The notes under the pieces are model-generated. The model had not been told where the DNA came from. It made no database searches and was given only the letters and a program-made list of their open reading frames with translations. Shown here one piece after another: positions 52,210 to 64,000 of a stretch of 64,000 bases of DNA. The translations under genes and the position numbers were made by a program. Origin of the DNA: Seriola aureovittata (taxonomy: Eukaryota; Chordata; Actinopteri; Carangiformes; Carangidae). The stretch's first letter is position 1. The number at the start of each line of letters is the position of its first letter. The stretch spans positions 4,494,694-4,558,693 of the forward strand of contig NC_079369.1 in assembly GCF_021018895.1 (NCBI RefSeq). The letters are read 5' to 3'.

Positions 52210-53392
52210 CACAGTCTCCCATTTTTAGAGCAATGAAGCAGGAGAAGGATCCTAAACATAAAGACAGAGGACCAAACAGCAGCTAAACCAACTCACCCCA
52301 ACCCCAATTATTATGGATTTAACTTGAAAACTAGAGCACAAGATGCCTACAACACAAACAATACTTGAAGATTGTTGCAGTTCAAGCTCAGAGGAACAAA
52401 TATCTGCCACCAAACGTGGTTCCTTGCCGGAAGCAGGTAGTGGTGATTGCCGCTTGAAGAGAGCTTCGGCCACTGTCACATTTACATAACAAGAGGTTAT
52501 AAGCAGTGCTACGTCTTCAGGGCAGATTTGAGACTACAGTGAGTCGCTATCAGACAGGCCAGGGCTAGCTGGTTAGCGTGCTAACTTCAGTAGAAGAAAA
52601 GACGTGATAGAGACAAGCGGTAACATTGGCTTTGTTTTGCAGTAAAGGAATGAAGTTTGACAAAACAACACAATTTACTCATGTAAATATGCTTGATATT
52701 ACAGTATACATATCATAGTTGTCAATTATGATAAGTAACCTTAATTTTAATTGGCTGCCACAGGCTGCAACATGCTTAGCAGATCCAAAATGATAATGAA
52801 TTCTATGATAGTGTATAAGAAATAAACTGTTTTGTGGAATTATGTTTAACATTAATGCAGTTTTTGAAATTATTCAGTTTGCAAACTATGAAATGCTAAG
52901 ATTTGTGTTACTATAAGATTTAAGCCAATAATGTGGATCCAATCTTGTTCAGTTTAAGCAGTTATGGAACTTATGCAAATTTCCCTGCAGTGCACTGTGG
53001 GAAAATTTCATCTGAGAAAATGTAGATGTAGTTTTTGTGTAATTACTCATTCATTACAACTTTGGTCTAAAGACAGCAGAACCATCATGTACCACGTTCT
53101 CACTCTCTCTTCCCCTGTTCCACAGCATCACATGTGCACGTCAGAGCGTCAATCAAACATGACAGCTATTTACACTCACTGGGTGAGATGAAAGGTTCTG
53201 GATCTATCACTCAGGCCCCATTCACCTAAGAGAATGGGAAAGAAGACAGACAAAGCAGGAAAAAGGCCTGTAAATTTTTATATTCTGGGCTGTCTCGGAT
53301 GCTTTCCTACAGCAGGCGCAGCGACGTGCACGCAAACTCACAGCAAATGCGCGGGTGTGCACAATCGTGCGCAGCGTTACAGCAGAAACACA

Positions 53393-53430
<38 letters not shown>

Positions 53431-55199
53431 TACTGATACTGTAGTGCAGGTCTTTGATGTTCAAGGTGCTGTATCTGTTGTGCATGTCTGTCCTCTCAAA
53501 TCATCTCCAGCACTGAGCGGGAAAAAAACATGGAAACAAAGGCAAACAACATATTCAAAAGTGTCAAACGACACATCTGGTGTTTCATGTTAGCTGGATG
53601 ATGGTGACATGGAAGCAGCTTCAGTCAGTTAAGATGCAGGACAGGCTAATTGAGACTGGCTGCTGCAGGAGGTGAGAGGTTACAGAGGCAGGGAGTATCC
53701 ATCTCTGTCATGAACCGTCCTCCAGCAAAACTAACTCTAATTAGACTGTGGATAAATAGTTAAAGGTTTACTATTAAAACGGATAATAAAGACTCTAACC
53801 TGACTGCACACTTAGAATATTATTAATGCTGCCCACCAAAGTGTAAAATGTCAGACTCAGTAAATATCTTGGTTAAAATTCTATTAAATAGCCAATATAT
53901 CATTATTCAATTGTTTTTATTCTCAAATATAAATATATTGTCTATTGTTATGTCAAAAAACCTAAAACTGTCTGTTGGTCTAAGTGATGTGACGACTGCT
54001 GAAAACTACTGGCTGCAGCTACTGGTGGTTTAAATCAGTAATGCCAACAGTTTTGACGGGGGGTTGCTGAAAGATGTGAGGACATTTTTCTCCAACAACT
54101 TGTGCCAATGCATCATGCAGATTCTATACAGCTCCACATACACCCCTATGTGGTGATGACATAAAGACGGCATCACTAATTAGCACTTAATCTGCCGGTA
54201 ATGTCTGCCTCGTCTGCACCTTCGTCTCTTCGATGGAGAATACCTTAAAGGGCAATACTGCTGTTTTGCAATGTTTTAGCCAATTAACTACAAATCATAT
54301 AAGCACTACTTAAGTCTGCACTGCATTACCATATAATAATAATAATAATAATAATAATGTAACGACAACAACACAACACAAGCAGACGGTGACGCTTTTC
54401 ATCATTTCAAGTCTCTTATTCATGACTTACAGATATCAATGGAAAGATCCAATCAAAACATTAGGTAATCCAAAAAACCACCACAGACTCTGGGAAATGG
54501 TCAACAGAGATGAACAGTACACGTTATTGATGCAAAGGTCGCAGTTATATCCGCGGTCACTGTGGTTAATCCGCGGATCGGGCAGGCCAGGTCATAAAAA
54601 ATTCTGATTTGATCTGCTTCTGAGTTGCGAGTGGGTGAAACAATATATAATATATAAGGAAAATATAATTTACATTGTTTAAAATGTGAACATATTTTAA
54701 GCTTCATTATTGTTCCAACATAAGATGTTGAATCTGTGCATGATATGGCTTTGTATTTCCTGAAACTGAATATCTGAAGTGCTGGCCAAACTGCATATTT
54801 TCTTGGTTCTACCACTAGGGAAGATATTCCTTCTCTATAAATTCTGTCAGTTTCAAAGACAAATTTGTGACATGTGGGAAAACCACACCAATGACTCCAT
54901 CAGCGCATGTAACTCATAGGAGATTGGGTTGATCATGGATTCCTTTCTAAATGACAGCTGTGACTTTAAGCTCCAGTAATAAATGCTCAGGTCTGTGTGA
55001 AACAACACAAAGGCATCCATCTCATACCATGTGCCAACACTGGCTTCAGAAATGATAATGAAATGACTGTGTGGAGGTGCGGAGCAAAACAACTCTGTGT
55101 GTGTTTTATAAATCAATTCAGAAAATAATAGTAGATGCTGAGATAAAATGACAATTAATGGCTGAGGGGAAACTTTTCAAATAAACAGGTTTATGGTTA
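52205..55199. other. Intergenic with simple repeats
   Basis: AT-rich unique sequence. Simple repeats are (CA)n at 53395-53428 and (TAA)n at 54331-54358. The GGCTAGCTGGTTAGCGTGCTAAC phrase near 52563 is repeat-like. ATCCGCGG occurs twice near 54550-54580, as in some fish MITEs. No exon supported. Confidence 0.5.
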
Positions 55200-55800
55200 A
55201 GTCATATCACTTGGCAGTTGATCATCATGATCACTCCTGGATTGTCCCAGAAGGTGGCATATTTATTAGTATGCAACAGATGGGGAGCATGCGTTTTCTT
55301 TGCTAAGGCTTGTGAAATTGGTCTTTTGGTAGCAGTATAAATATGATGAACTGTAGCCTATAACAGGCACTGGATCCCACACAAGGACAAAACGTCCAAA
55401 TGAGCAGCAAAAGTCGTGCTGCGGCTGCTTTACAGCGGTGCCATCAATGATTGATCTACACCCCGCTGAGCCACTACAGGAAACAAACTATAGAGCCTAT
55501 AATTTAGCTGGAGAACAATGCATGAGACCGTCGAGCTTGTGCATCCATTTCAGCACAAGCATTCCCCGGTGCAGATAGATCATTAAACTACCAGGCGCTT
55601 TGCAATATGGTGTAGTCAATGTCACTGAAAAGATGGGACAATAAAGTGAGGTAGGGGGTTGCAACTGCAGGGAGAGAGCATGGAGATGTATTAATGTCAC
55701 ATAGGCTTTAGCCTGCCTCCTTAAGCCCTGCAAAGAGTCACCAAGCCAATTTCCATTATCATATTGATTGAAATAGTTCATCATAGTGTAATTTTAGGTT
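55200..55800. promoter_or_regulatory. Candidate regulatory block with CTCF-like motif
   Basis: Unique sequence. CCCAGAAGGTGGCAT at 55246-55260 (plus) is close to the CTCF core CCASYAGRKGGCRS with about two mismatches. Nearby are TTGATCATCATGATCAC and TATTTATTAGTATGC. Inference only. Confidence 0.3.
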
Positions 55801-58075
55801 TATCGCCACCCGGTTGGGAATAAGACCAAAGCATTATCCAACAAAAGCTATTGTTCCAGGGGACGTTTCGCTGTTCCAGTTCATTGATGGAGTTGATTAA
55901 GTTTAAATGAAGCAGACACTGGATAAAAGTGAGGGTATTGACCAGCGAGCGGTGTGCCGCGCTTGAAAAAGCCTGATACATGCGGAAAAGCAAGATTTGC
56001 TAAATGCTCTAATCTTCAATCAAATCTAACATCAATACAGACAAAGTTTGGTAATGAGAGATTCAATGAAGCATGCAGTAGAGAGAATTAATCCCCCTCG
56101 CCTAAACTGAGTTCAACTTTGAAGCTTGCTCCTCAGGATAGATAGTTATCTAAATGCTAAATAAGAAACGTATTGTACTTTTCACAGCATACTAATCATT
56201 TGTTCATTTTGGCTCCATTATTTGTTCTCTCACACATCGCAGTTGTTGATCTGGTGATTAGATCAACCTTGGATGGTGGAGGAGAATGGAATAATGAGGC
56301 TGCCAGGGAGATTTGATGCACAGCAGCCCGTAATGTTCAGGCCCGTGGGGACGCTGCCACTGTGTACTGTTACAGTTCACAGAGCAGGAAATTGGGCAAA
56401 AAAAATGAAACACTTGTAAAGTGTAGTATAAAGATTATTTCACACTGGCCCAAAGGTTATGAGGAAATGATTCTGAGTATTCAAAGAGCTTCATTAGTGG
56501 TTTACTGCGGTGCAGGAAAAAAAAAATCTTCATTCAGAGAAGCTCACATTCTTACTTTTAGAAAACCAACAATTATGTTCTTGTAATTTACTTATAATTA
56601 TGTGTTACAGTTCATTCTCACACAACACAACAGTGGTTCTCAAACTTTTTGGCTTGTACCCACTTACACATGTTGTATCCCTACAGACATGTAGCTATTA
56701 TACATTCCTTAAATAATAATTCTGCCATATAAAGGCAGATCGCATTAAAAACAGAAGCAGTGAAGTTGAGAAAAGGGTTGAAAGTTTTCAGGCAGGAAAG
56801 CAAACTGGGAAACAAACAGGAAGGTTATAATATTTTCACTTTATGCCTTTTTAGGCTGATTATTTTACACAAAAGAATCATCGCCATAGAGCTCACAATT
56901 CCTAAACAATACTGAGACTGCAGCCTTTGGACAGTCTTCACAGAGAGCTCAGAGAAAGCGCATCATCTTCTAATTAACTCCATTTTAGTTTGCTTAAGTA
57001 AAATAACTTTAGTTTGACTATTATTTACAAGCCATCCTATAGTCTATAAAGCCATGGACACCATTGCTGAGGAATCAAGTGTTTCTGTTTGACTGTGTTT
57101 CTTTATGTCTGAGCAATATTAATATTTATTTTGAATTCAAAACAATACCTTCATTTATAATTTAATACATATAAGTACGTCATTCAAAGAAAGCCTAACC
57201 ACACCAACTCACATAAAATTCACCAGTCAAGACATGAGCTGCAGCTACCTGATCTGCTACCTTTAGCATAGCTACTAGCCTAGCTTCCCCCCCCCCCATC
57301 ATGAATTGATAACTGCTGCCCTATTTAATTATATGGAACAACACACTGAATAACAACACTAGAAACTATTTTGCGATGGGATCCCACCAGCCGCGACACC
57401 CGTCAACATGTCGACGTTCCAACCCACGAGCGCTCAGTAGTCAATACTACATTTAGACCATTACGTGAGTGCTGCAGTACTCTGATGTCGGGCCACACCC
57501 ACCTTCAAACTCAGCCTTCATTTGGATCTCCACTACACAGCTGTAAAGTTTCATGACTGTATTTTGCACAGTTTGTGTTGCTATCACAGTGACAAAATCT
57601 GTCCACAGACACGCAAACACCTGACAGAGTGCTCACAACCACCTCTGTGGTAGTTCCTGCCACAGTTGGTATCTCCAGGACACACACACACACACACGGT
57701 CAAAACAATATCAGCCCTACTATTGAGGTAATTGTAAGTTCACCAGAATGGATGTTAAGGCTGTTGGGCAAGCAAGCGTTCACTTGATGTAGCCCTCTTA
57801 CTTAAGCTGTCTAGTTGGCTAACTTTCAAAGGAAGACAGTGCAGTACGTGCAGTGACGAGTCCTGCAGCACACCGTTAACCAAGCCAGAGTGCAGCAACT
57901 GACTGTGTTTTGACTTGGTCTGTTTTCAGGAAAATTACACATCTCTAAGACGTTGTGTTTTCATATATAAAATAGATGTCATGAGGTCAGATACAGTTTA
58001 TACACTAATTTTGACCAAATCTGTAGCTATTTTGTTTTTCCTTTGTGGAGCAGAATTGTGTCTGTTGTGTTTTTC

Positions 58076-58110
<35 letters not shown>

Positions 58111-58539
58111 GAATCATGTAACCAGTTAAAAAGTCATGAAAATAAAATTTCATATTGGACCACAATCGGCTCAAAGGAGTTGTGATGTCACAAGATGAGG
58201 ACGGACAAGCTGTGTCAGCACATGAACATAAAAACAGGCTTCTAGTGTCACAATGTGCAGATACCGTACATCATTCTGCACAGTCAAACATCTAAGTGAC
58301 AACAAGCAAAACACATGTTTGAGTTGAGGGGACCTTTAAAATGTTAGTTAGTTAGGATTTTGGCCTCTCAGATTAAATATACACCAAACACAAAAATGTA
58401 TTTAGTTTTTTCTTTAATGCTTTCCTAACTAGATAATCCGCCTGTGACCCTTCAGATTTGACTTGCGACCCTATCCCCACCCCCAAGGCCCAGACCAGGC
58501 GGCCATGTTGGAAGATCAGGCCCAGAAATAAACAAGCCA
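55801..58539. other. Intergenic with repeats
   Basis: AT-rich unique sequence. 56625-56720 opens with CAGTGGTTCTCAAACTTTTTGGCTTGTACCC, the typical start of a common fish DNA-element family. A (CA)n lies at 58079-58109, and a C run near 57288-57297. No exon supported. Confidence 0.5.
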
Positions 58540-58960
58540 TGGCGACACTGAACCGTCCTGTACAGCAGCATCGTGACTTATCTTAAGTGTTTCATGGGGC
58601 TATCAGAGAGCACACAGAGGTGTAATGTCAGGAAAGAGCTTTACCTCCCGCCGATCGGATGTCTTCATTCAGTCGGAAGCTCCCATCAATGTCGAGGTGA
58701 AACAAATCCATCAGAAAGATCCGGACAAACCGAGCGGCTTCTCGCTTATTTACAAAAAGCTTTCTAATAACTTCGTGCCACTAACTTTGCAAACTATCGC
58801 GATAATACTCGGATTAATCTAAACGTTGATAGAAACCGCAAAGCAGCTGAAACTGTTTTGTATCCCACTTGTATATTTTCCGCCTTTTTTTTTTCTGCCG
58901 CACCTGGACTTCCTGGATTGGCACGAGGTCACGACCCGAAGTAAACGTCACGTGACTTTT
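58540..58960 (-). promoter_or_regulatory. Possible CpG-containing promoter and first exon
   Basis: Elevated CpG compared with the flanks. On the minus strand, a GTCACGTGAC palindrome (58947-58956, the CLEAR/USF-TFE site), a CCAAT box (58917-58921) and an ETS-like CTTCCT precede a frame that is open from about 58765 and contains an ATG at 58711. It ends at a fair donor GAG|GTAAAG (58645/58644). No downstream exon was found. A CpG-rich region with ubiquitous-promoter motifs suggests a start of an unknown or non-coding transcript. Confidence 0.3.
58625..58822 (+). CDS. Unidentified 65-residue ORF in CpG-rich segment
   Basis: The plus frame reads MSGKSFTSRRSDVFIQSEAP, then a Lys/Asp-rich middle and a hydrophobic C-terminus ending IAIILGLI before TAA. 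This resembles a small tail-anchored protein, but I recognise no family. The ATG context is weak, and the overlapping minus-strand reading has equal claim. It may be chance. Confidence 0.2.
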   Translation: MSGKSFTSRRSDVFIQSEAPINVEVKQIHQKDPDKPSGFSLIYKKLSNNFVPLTLQTIAIILGLI

Positions 58961-60870
58961 TAAACTCCATAGATCAGGTTTAAAATAATAATAAAATTTA
59001 AAAAAACATTTTGCAACATTTTTTATAAATCAGGAGAGTATTGCAGGATTTATTTATTTATTTATTTGTTTATTTGTTTGTTTATTTAATTGGTGTTGTG
59101 TGTAATGGATTTGGGAGGTATGATCATGTGACACCAGTACGCCTAAATTCTGTAGCCTCTATTGCAATTTTGACTCGTTAATCTAAGACCATATAACATG
59201 ACAGGAATTACACTGTGTCAAAGATTTAAAAACTATAACGTTACGTGCATTCTGTACGTAATTCTATAAGTGATCAGAATAAATTCATTGGGTGATGACA
59301 CAACATAAAGAAATGTTGATCTGTATTCAGAACCACACTGAAGTTTCCAATCAGGCTACAGTCAGCGGGAAGGTGTGTCGTCTGCAAGGTGAGCCCTGGG
59401 TGTGTTCAGACCAGTCTGGCTGATGTAGGCCTGTGGTGGTGGGTGGGAGTCCACAGTGGAGCAGCATCCTGGAAGGTGAGTGAGTGAGTGAGTGAGTGGA
59501 GGCTGTGAACGCTGCTGCTGACATGTAGCCTGGTACAACATAAGAGGTGACAACTCCCTGCACTTGAAGTAAATGTTACACGTGCCTTGTGAGGTCTGTT
59601 TTTATTTTTCTTCTTCGTCTTCTTCAGAAAGGCTTCCTGCCGGCTACGCCCAAATCCACTGTGCTTCAGGAGAGAGACTTTTTAAGGTTTAATTTCTATT
59701 TTAGAAATAAAATATATATATATATGTGAGTGCACCAAATCCATCAAATTCGCGTTTTACACATTATAGATTTCTTGTTTTATTTCATATTCGTGTCTAT
59801 ACCCTTGAAACGTCTAAATAAAGATTTTGAGTGCCACCCATTGGGTCTTAAGCGGACCAGAGTTGTTATCAGTCTGTCTTAACTTCCACTGTTTATTTCC
59901 AGATGCCACCTCATTATTTGCATTTATTTATTTCCTGCAGAATGACGGTAAGTGTTGTCAACCGCGCTGAGTGGATTTTTCAACCCTCTTTTTTTTCATT
60001 GTTGAGATTTGAGCTGTGGGACATGAAGTCTGAGCTGTGTGTTGTCAGATTCCCATCTAATCTGCATGTTTGTTTCTTAAACAGGGCATGTTCGCTTATC
60101 CCCCTTTCCTTTTCTGCAAATCGACAGGAGATGCAACCCGGGAGAAGTGCAATAAAACAAACTCTTGCTCTCAAAGGTGTGCACGGCTTTGTACCGGCGC
60201 GTTTTGCCTGTTAGCTGCACATCCTCTGTCTTTTCATCTGTCAGTTATTCCCCCTCATGTTTTGTCATTTGCTCTGTATATTCAAATGTCGCCTGGTATT
60301 TTTTTTTTTCTTTCAATGCCTGCATACACCCGCGGTTGTAATTAAATTTCTTCCTCAAATGCGACAAAAGCAAAGATTTTTTTTTCTTTTTTTTGTTTTT
60401 TTTTTTGTTCTGAGATGTGTCTGATTACAGATGTGATGTTGAGAGAATCTGCGCAGCTCCTGCAGATATCTGAGAGCAGGGATGTGAGCTTGCAGTAGCC
60501 ACAGCACATTAATAAAAATGAAATAACATGGAAAAAGGGCCTTTACGGAGGTCTGGAAGTCAGCTTGACTGCTGGGAGCTCACTGTCCTGGAAGCCCATC
60601 TAGGCTGCAATAGGCCAACATCATCTGGGCAATATTATATCACAAACGGGCACATCTAAAAACACCACAATAAACTGAACTGAACAAAACGCAGCATTCT
60701 GCACCATTCATGTTGAATTTGGTGGCTTTTATTTTGTTAATTCACCACCCTAATTTGCTGCATTTATCTCATGTGTGGTATTTTGCTATCATTGTTATAG
60801 TTTCAATATAACCGCTCCGTGTAACCCAGCTGATGCGTTTCTCCTTGTGTAGCTCTCAGAACGAAATGAG
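58961..60870. other. Intergenic
   Basis: Contains (TTTA)n at 59049-59088, (GTGA)n at about 59476-59498, (TA)n near 59710-59725 and T-rich tracts. A branch-acceptor-donor set at 59862-59955 is discussed under findings. No gene is supported. Confidence 0.5.
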
Positions 60871-60888
60871 CAGCGCCCCCTGCCGTCC
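60871..60888 (-). promoter_or_regulatory. CTCF-like motif
   Basis: AGCGCCCCCTGCCG at 60872-60885 is the reverse complement of a near-consensus CTCF core (CAGGGGGCGCT). The motif points toward barhl2. It could mark an insulator at the far side of the desert. Sequence match only. Confidence 0.5.
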
Positions 60889-61859
60889 GCCGGTCAAACT
60901 GCAGAGTGGAGCCGGTGCATGCAGCTCCTCGTGGGCCCAGTGGTTAGTAAACAGCTTTTAATCCCATAGAGCCGTTTCACACCCCTCTGAGTGATTACTG
61001 GGACACAATCACCAGTGCTCATATTCTCTTTTTGTGTGAATGACTGCGGGATTTCACAGCACATGTTCATCTCTCTTTTTTTTTCTTTTTTTTTGTTGTT
61101 GTTGAATGAGATGGAAAAAATGACTGAATGAGTAAGGATGGAAGCAGTGCGGGTATAATATGATGGATCACTCCAGACACTTCCGCCTAAAAACAGACAC
61201 CTTAAGATCTGGATTTTTTTCTTCTTCTTCTTTTTTTCAATTTATTCTTTGGCAGAACTCGAAATCCTGCCTGACTCGTCATTTCTGGCTCATATTCTTC
61301 ATTTCGCCCCTCATCCAAATCAAACCCACTGTGCTCGCATATACGGTTTGTCAAGCCTCCAGTTTAGTGATGTTAGAAAAAAAAAAAAAAAAAAAAGGAG
61401 GTCAGCCTGAGCCCGGCGGGATGCAGGGCAGCTGCTCCCTGACCACTTCCCCCGTCACACCTACTGCGGCAATTGGTTGGTGAGTCGCCTAATTAATAGG
61501 AAATAATGATGTTTTCGAAGGTGCGGCATCGCTACCGAGGACGTCAAGAGCGGACATATTGTCGGCTGCATTATTAATGTCCTCACTGTGAATGACACAC
61601 TGGTGATGGTGATGCTCAGATTGTTTATATTTGCACGGTAGCCTTTGTAATGGATTTGCCTCAGATGAAACTTCATTAATTAGAACATAAAAACTTGTGC
61701 ACTTTTTTTTTTTTTGTATTTTTTTCTGGTTTATTTTGGCCTCAAAAAGCCATAAAAATTTACTTACTAGATATATTTGTTTATTTCTATTTTGCACACC
61801 GTAGAATAAAAGACGATGACGCGTCATCAACACACAGAAAACACACACCATTCCTCCTC
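60889..61859. other. Intergenic
   Basis: T-rich tracts (61076-61095, 61217-61238), A18 at 61378-61397. No exon supported. Confidence 0.5.
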
Positions 61860-62110
61860 CTCTGACTCAGGTAATTACAGCAGATAATCTAATGGCACCA
61901 TAACGCACTCAATTACGTCTCAATTTGAAGCCTCGCGCTGGTCTGTAATTCAGTGATTAAAACCCTCTTTGCCCCAGTGCCTTTAGGGCAGCGCATGATT
62001 AGGACCTGTCAGCCGGAGTGAACGGAGCCAGCCATGCGTGTTGTGCAACATGACCCGCTGTTGTTAAACCTTGTCAACATATTAACCTGAATTCCCCAGT
62101 CATTATGGGC
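61860..62110. promoter_or_regulatory. Candidate enhancer block
   Basis: Unique sequence with GGTAATTACAGC, GATAATCTAATGG, CTCAATTACGTCTCAATTTG, CTGTAATTCAGTGATTAAAAC, GCATGATTAGG and CATATTAACC. Dense homeodomain cores in balanced sequence. Confidence 0.4.
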
Positions 62111-63099
62111 TGAATTGGCTACACAAGAAATAAGAAAAAAAAAATGTACACATATTGTATGTGTAATTGAAAAAAAAAAAAAAATGTTGGGTAGTTTTTC
62201 TCAAGCACATTTAACAAGGAGCGTGACGTCATAATGTCCCAAGACCTGGTTTAGACAATAAAAGCTTGAATGAAAACAATTATGTACAAGCTGCACTTAC
62301 ATGTTGAAATATATCCACCTCCTCCTGATACATGCCTGCTTTTTAAAAGGTTAAAGCTGAGAGTTTCAGGTGTTAAATATTAAATTACGTTGCTGAAAGC
62401 CAGCTCAAAAATCATGAGTCACGGGATGTGTGATCGTTTCATGTGGACAAACAAAAATAAAGAGGTTTGACAAGAGGAGAAAGATTGTTTTGGGAGGGCC
62501 AAGAGGTTCATCTGAGGCACATTTGATCCTTGTCAAAATATATTGATTCATGTTGTTTCAAGAGACAGTTGATGTCTTCCTTAATTTCTGACTGGCCATC
62601 TGGACTGACTGATGAGGGGAGACTCCTGTTTTCTTTGTAGGTGAAGAGCTAATATGTCAAAGAGCTAATGAGTCAGCTCATGAGTATGAAAGTGACCATT
62701 TGCCATAAAACTGACATATGCCCTGAAACTTCACTACATGATGATTTGAAAAAGAAAAAAAAAGAATCTTTGCATTGTATTTTATATGTATGCTACACAT
62801 ACATTATATAGCATAGGTAGGGTCTGCATGAGTTGAGTGGCCGAGCTCTGGATGTAGACTGGGCCATAGGTTTCATGAATTTCCCCTCAGCCACAATCAG
62901 TGCAACCGAGTTTCCTTTGCTGTATCCAGAGGTGAATAATTTATAGGAGGATAAAAGCATTTGTGGTAGAGAGCTAGACAGTCAGACAGTAGAAGGAGGC
63001 TGGCTGGGAATCCCCCCCCCCCCCCTCTCTCTCATCCCCTCCTTCCCACCCACTCAACCCCCCTCCATCCCACCCCAACCGAGCTCGCCCCTTGCCGCG
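62111..63099. other. Intergenic
   Basis: AT-rich unique sequence with A runs near 62138 and 62168-62184, a TATA-containing stretch at 62930-62960 and a C run near 63013-63025. Confidence 0.5.
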
Positions 63100-63300
63100 T
63101 GGTGGCCTTGCACGATACCTCCTCGGACGGCTGCTTGAAGTGCAAATCTGTGTTCCAACTTGTTCCCGGTGCCTGTCAGCATGTTTTCCTCTTGTCAGCA
63201 GCGACTGAGTGTGGGCCTGTGTCACCCTTGTACCACCGCTGTAACAGGATCATTGACAGGCCAGTGACACTGCCCAACCAGATAATGGAAACCTATTGAT
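63100..63300. promoter_or_regulatory. Candidate regulatory block
   Basis: Balanced, unique, CpG-poor sequence after the C-rich tract, with CTGTCAGC and TTGACAGG TALE-type sites and CAGATAATGG. Open frames have no domain. Confidence 0.25.
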
Positions 63301-63689
63301 TTTTCTTCTTTTTTCCTTTTTCTTTTTTTTCTTTTTCACACAGGCAGTCTGTGAGACTTATGGATAACTGGTCAAAGGACGGGTCATGATCAATGGTCCT
63401 GATCTCCGGATCTCTGCTGCCACAGACAATGAATGGGGGGGAAAAACATGAGACTGGCTGACAGAAAAAAGTCCTATTAGTTGGTGCACTCATCTCAGGA
63501 CGCTGCAACACACATTATAAAAACAAACTGGTACTATTTTCATTAAATAACTCTGAGTTTAAAATATATTTCAGACGCTAATATACAAACATAAGTCAAG
63601 TTTTTTTTTTTCTCCCAGTGGTTCCTCCCGTTTTAATTTTTGCTAAATCAATAGTAAGTGTTACTTTTGACTGAAGTGCAGGTTGTCTC

Positions 63690-64000
63690 TGTTTTGTGTG
63701 TACAGGGGTTTGGCGTTTGCAGTTTTAATGGAGCAATCTCCAGAGAGGAGGCCCCCTTTGATACCCATGGCAATGATAAGCATGCAGTGGCTGCCTACCA
63801 TTGGACCCCCATGGCAGATGGCAAGTGTGCGTCCTGCAACAACACATTTCTTTATGTCAGCCTTGTCCCTCTTTCTCTCTCCCTCTCCCTTTCTCTCTCT
63901 CTCTCTCTTTCTCCAGCCAGTGGAATAATGAAAAGCCCAATTCTGGTCATGGCTAACTCAATCTCATTATAATCTCTCCTTTTTTATTCATTCGGCCCCT
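63690..64000. promoter_or_regulatory. Candidate regulatory block at window edge
   Basis: Unique balanced sequence 63700-63860 that is open for 104 codons on the plus strand without a recognised domain, interrupted by (CT)n at 63873-63915 and continuing past the edge. It could be an exon or an enhancer; neither is shown. Confidence 0.2.

Noticed and set aside
58000..64000. Search for exons of ZNF644, the expected neighbour of BARHL2 in tetrapods
   Set aside because: No C2H2 zinc-finger pattern was found in any frame; if synteny holds, the gene lies beyond the window.

Overview
The window is vertebrate nuclear DNA, most likely from a ray-finned (probably percomorph) fish. The evidence is a split homeobox gene with GT-AG introns, abundant (CA)n/(GT)n microsatellites, homopolymer tracts, and several repeat families that I recognise from teleost genomes. 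I see no bacterial-type gene organisation, CRISPR array, rRNA gene or intact tRNA gene. The species cannot be named from the sequence.

Only one protein gene is well supported: barhl2, a BarH-like homeobox transcription factor on the minus strand with three coding exons (7375-6826, 6057-5832, 4669-4357). The exons join in frame to 362 codons plus a stop. The protein has two FIL (Engrailed-homology-1-like) repressor motifs, a Bar-class homeodomain split by intron 2, and a conserved C-terminal region. Upstream lie a minus-strand TATA box, a CRE palindrome and CCAAT boxes. A tiny upstream ORF ends one base before the start codon. A long (GT)n/(CA)n microsatellite lies directly beside the 5' splice site of intron 2.

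Positions 1-4029 are the downstream flank. From about 8 kb to the end, 56 kb, there is no convincing gene. This matches the known setting of BARHL2 orthologues, which sit beside large gene deserts rich in long-range enhancers. Several stretches look like unique, non-repetitive regulatory DNA dense in TAAT cores (for example 8461-8700, 9760-10330, 24130-24480, 39290-39760, 61860-62110). They are called only as candidates, because conservation cannot be tested here. Between them lie microsatellites, G-rich tracts, a SINE fragment and several MITE-like elements: one with terminal inverted repeats at 33.9-34.8 kb, four copies of a 'TTAGCTTAGC' palindromic family, and two copies of an 'ATTAATCG' family.

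Two places could hide unrecognised transcripts. One is a short, codon-biased terminal-exon-like ORF at 28603-28673. The other is a CpG-containing, promoter-like segment with short ORFs at 58540-58960. A near-consensus CTCF motif at 60872-60885 could mark the edge of the barhl2 regulatory domain. The long ORFs elsewhere are mostly readings through repeats or non-coding DNA.
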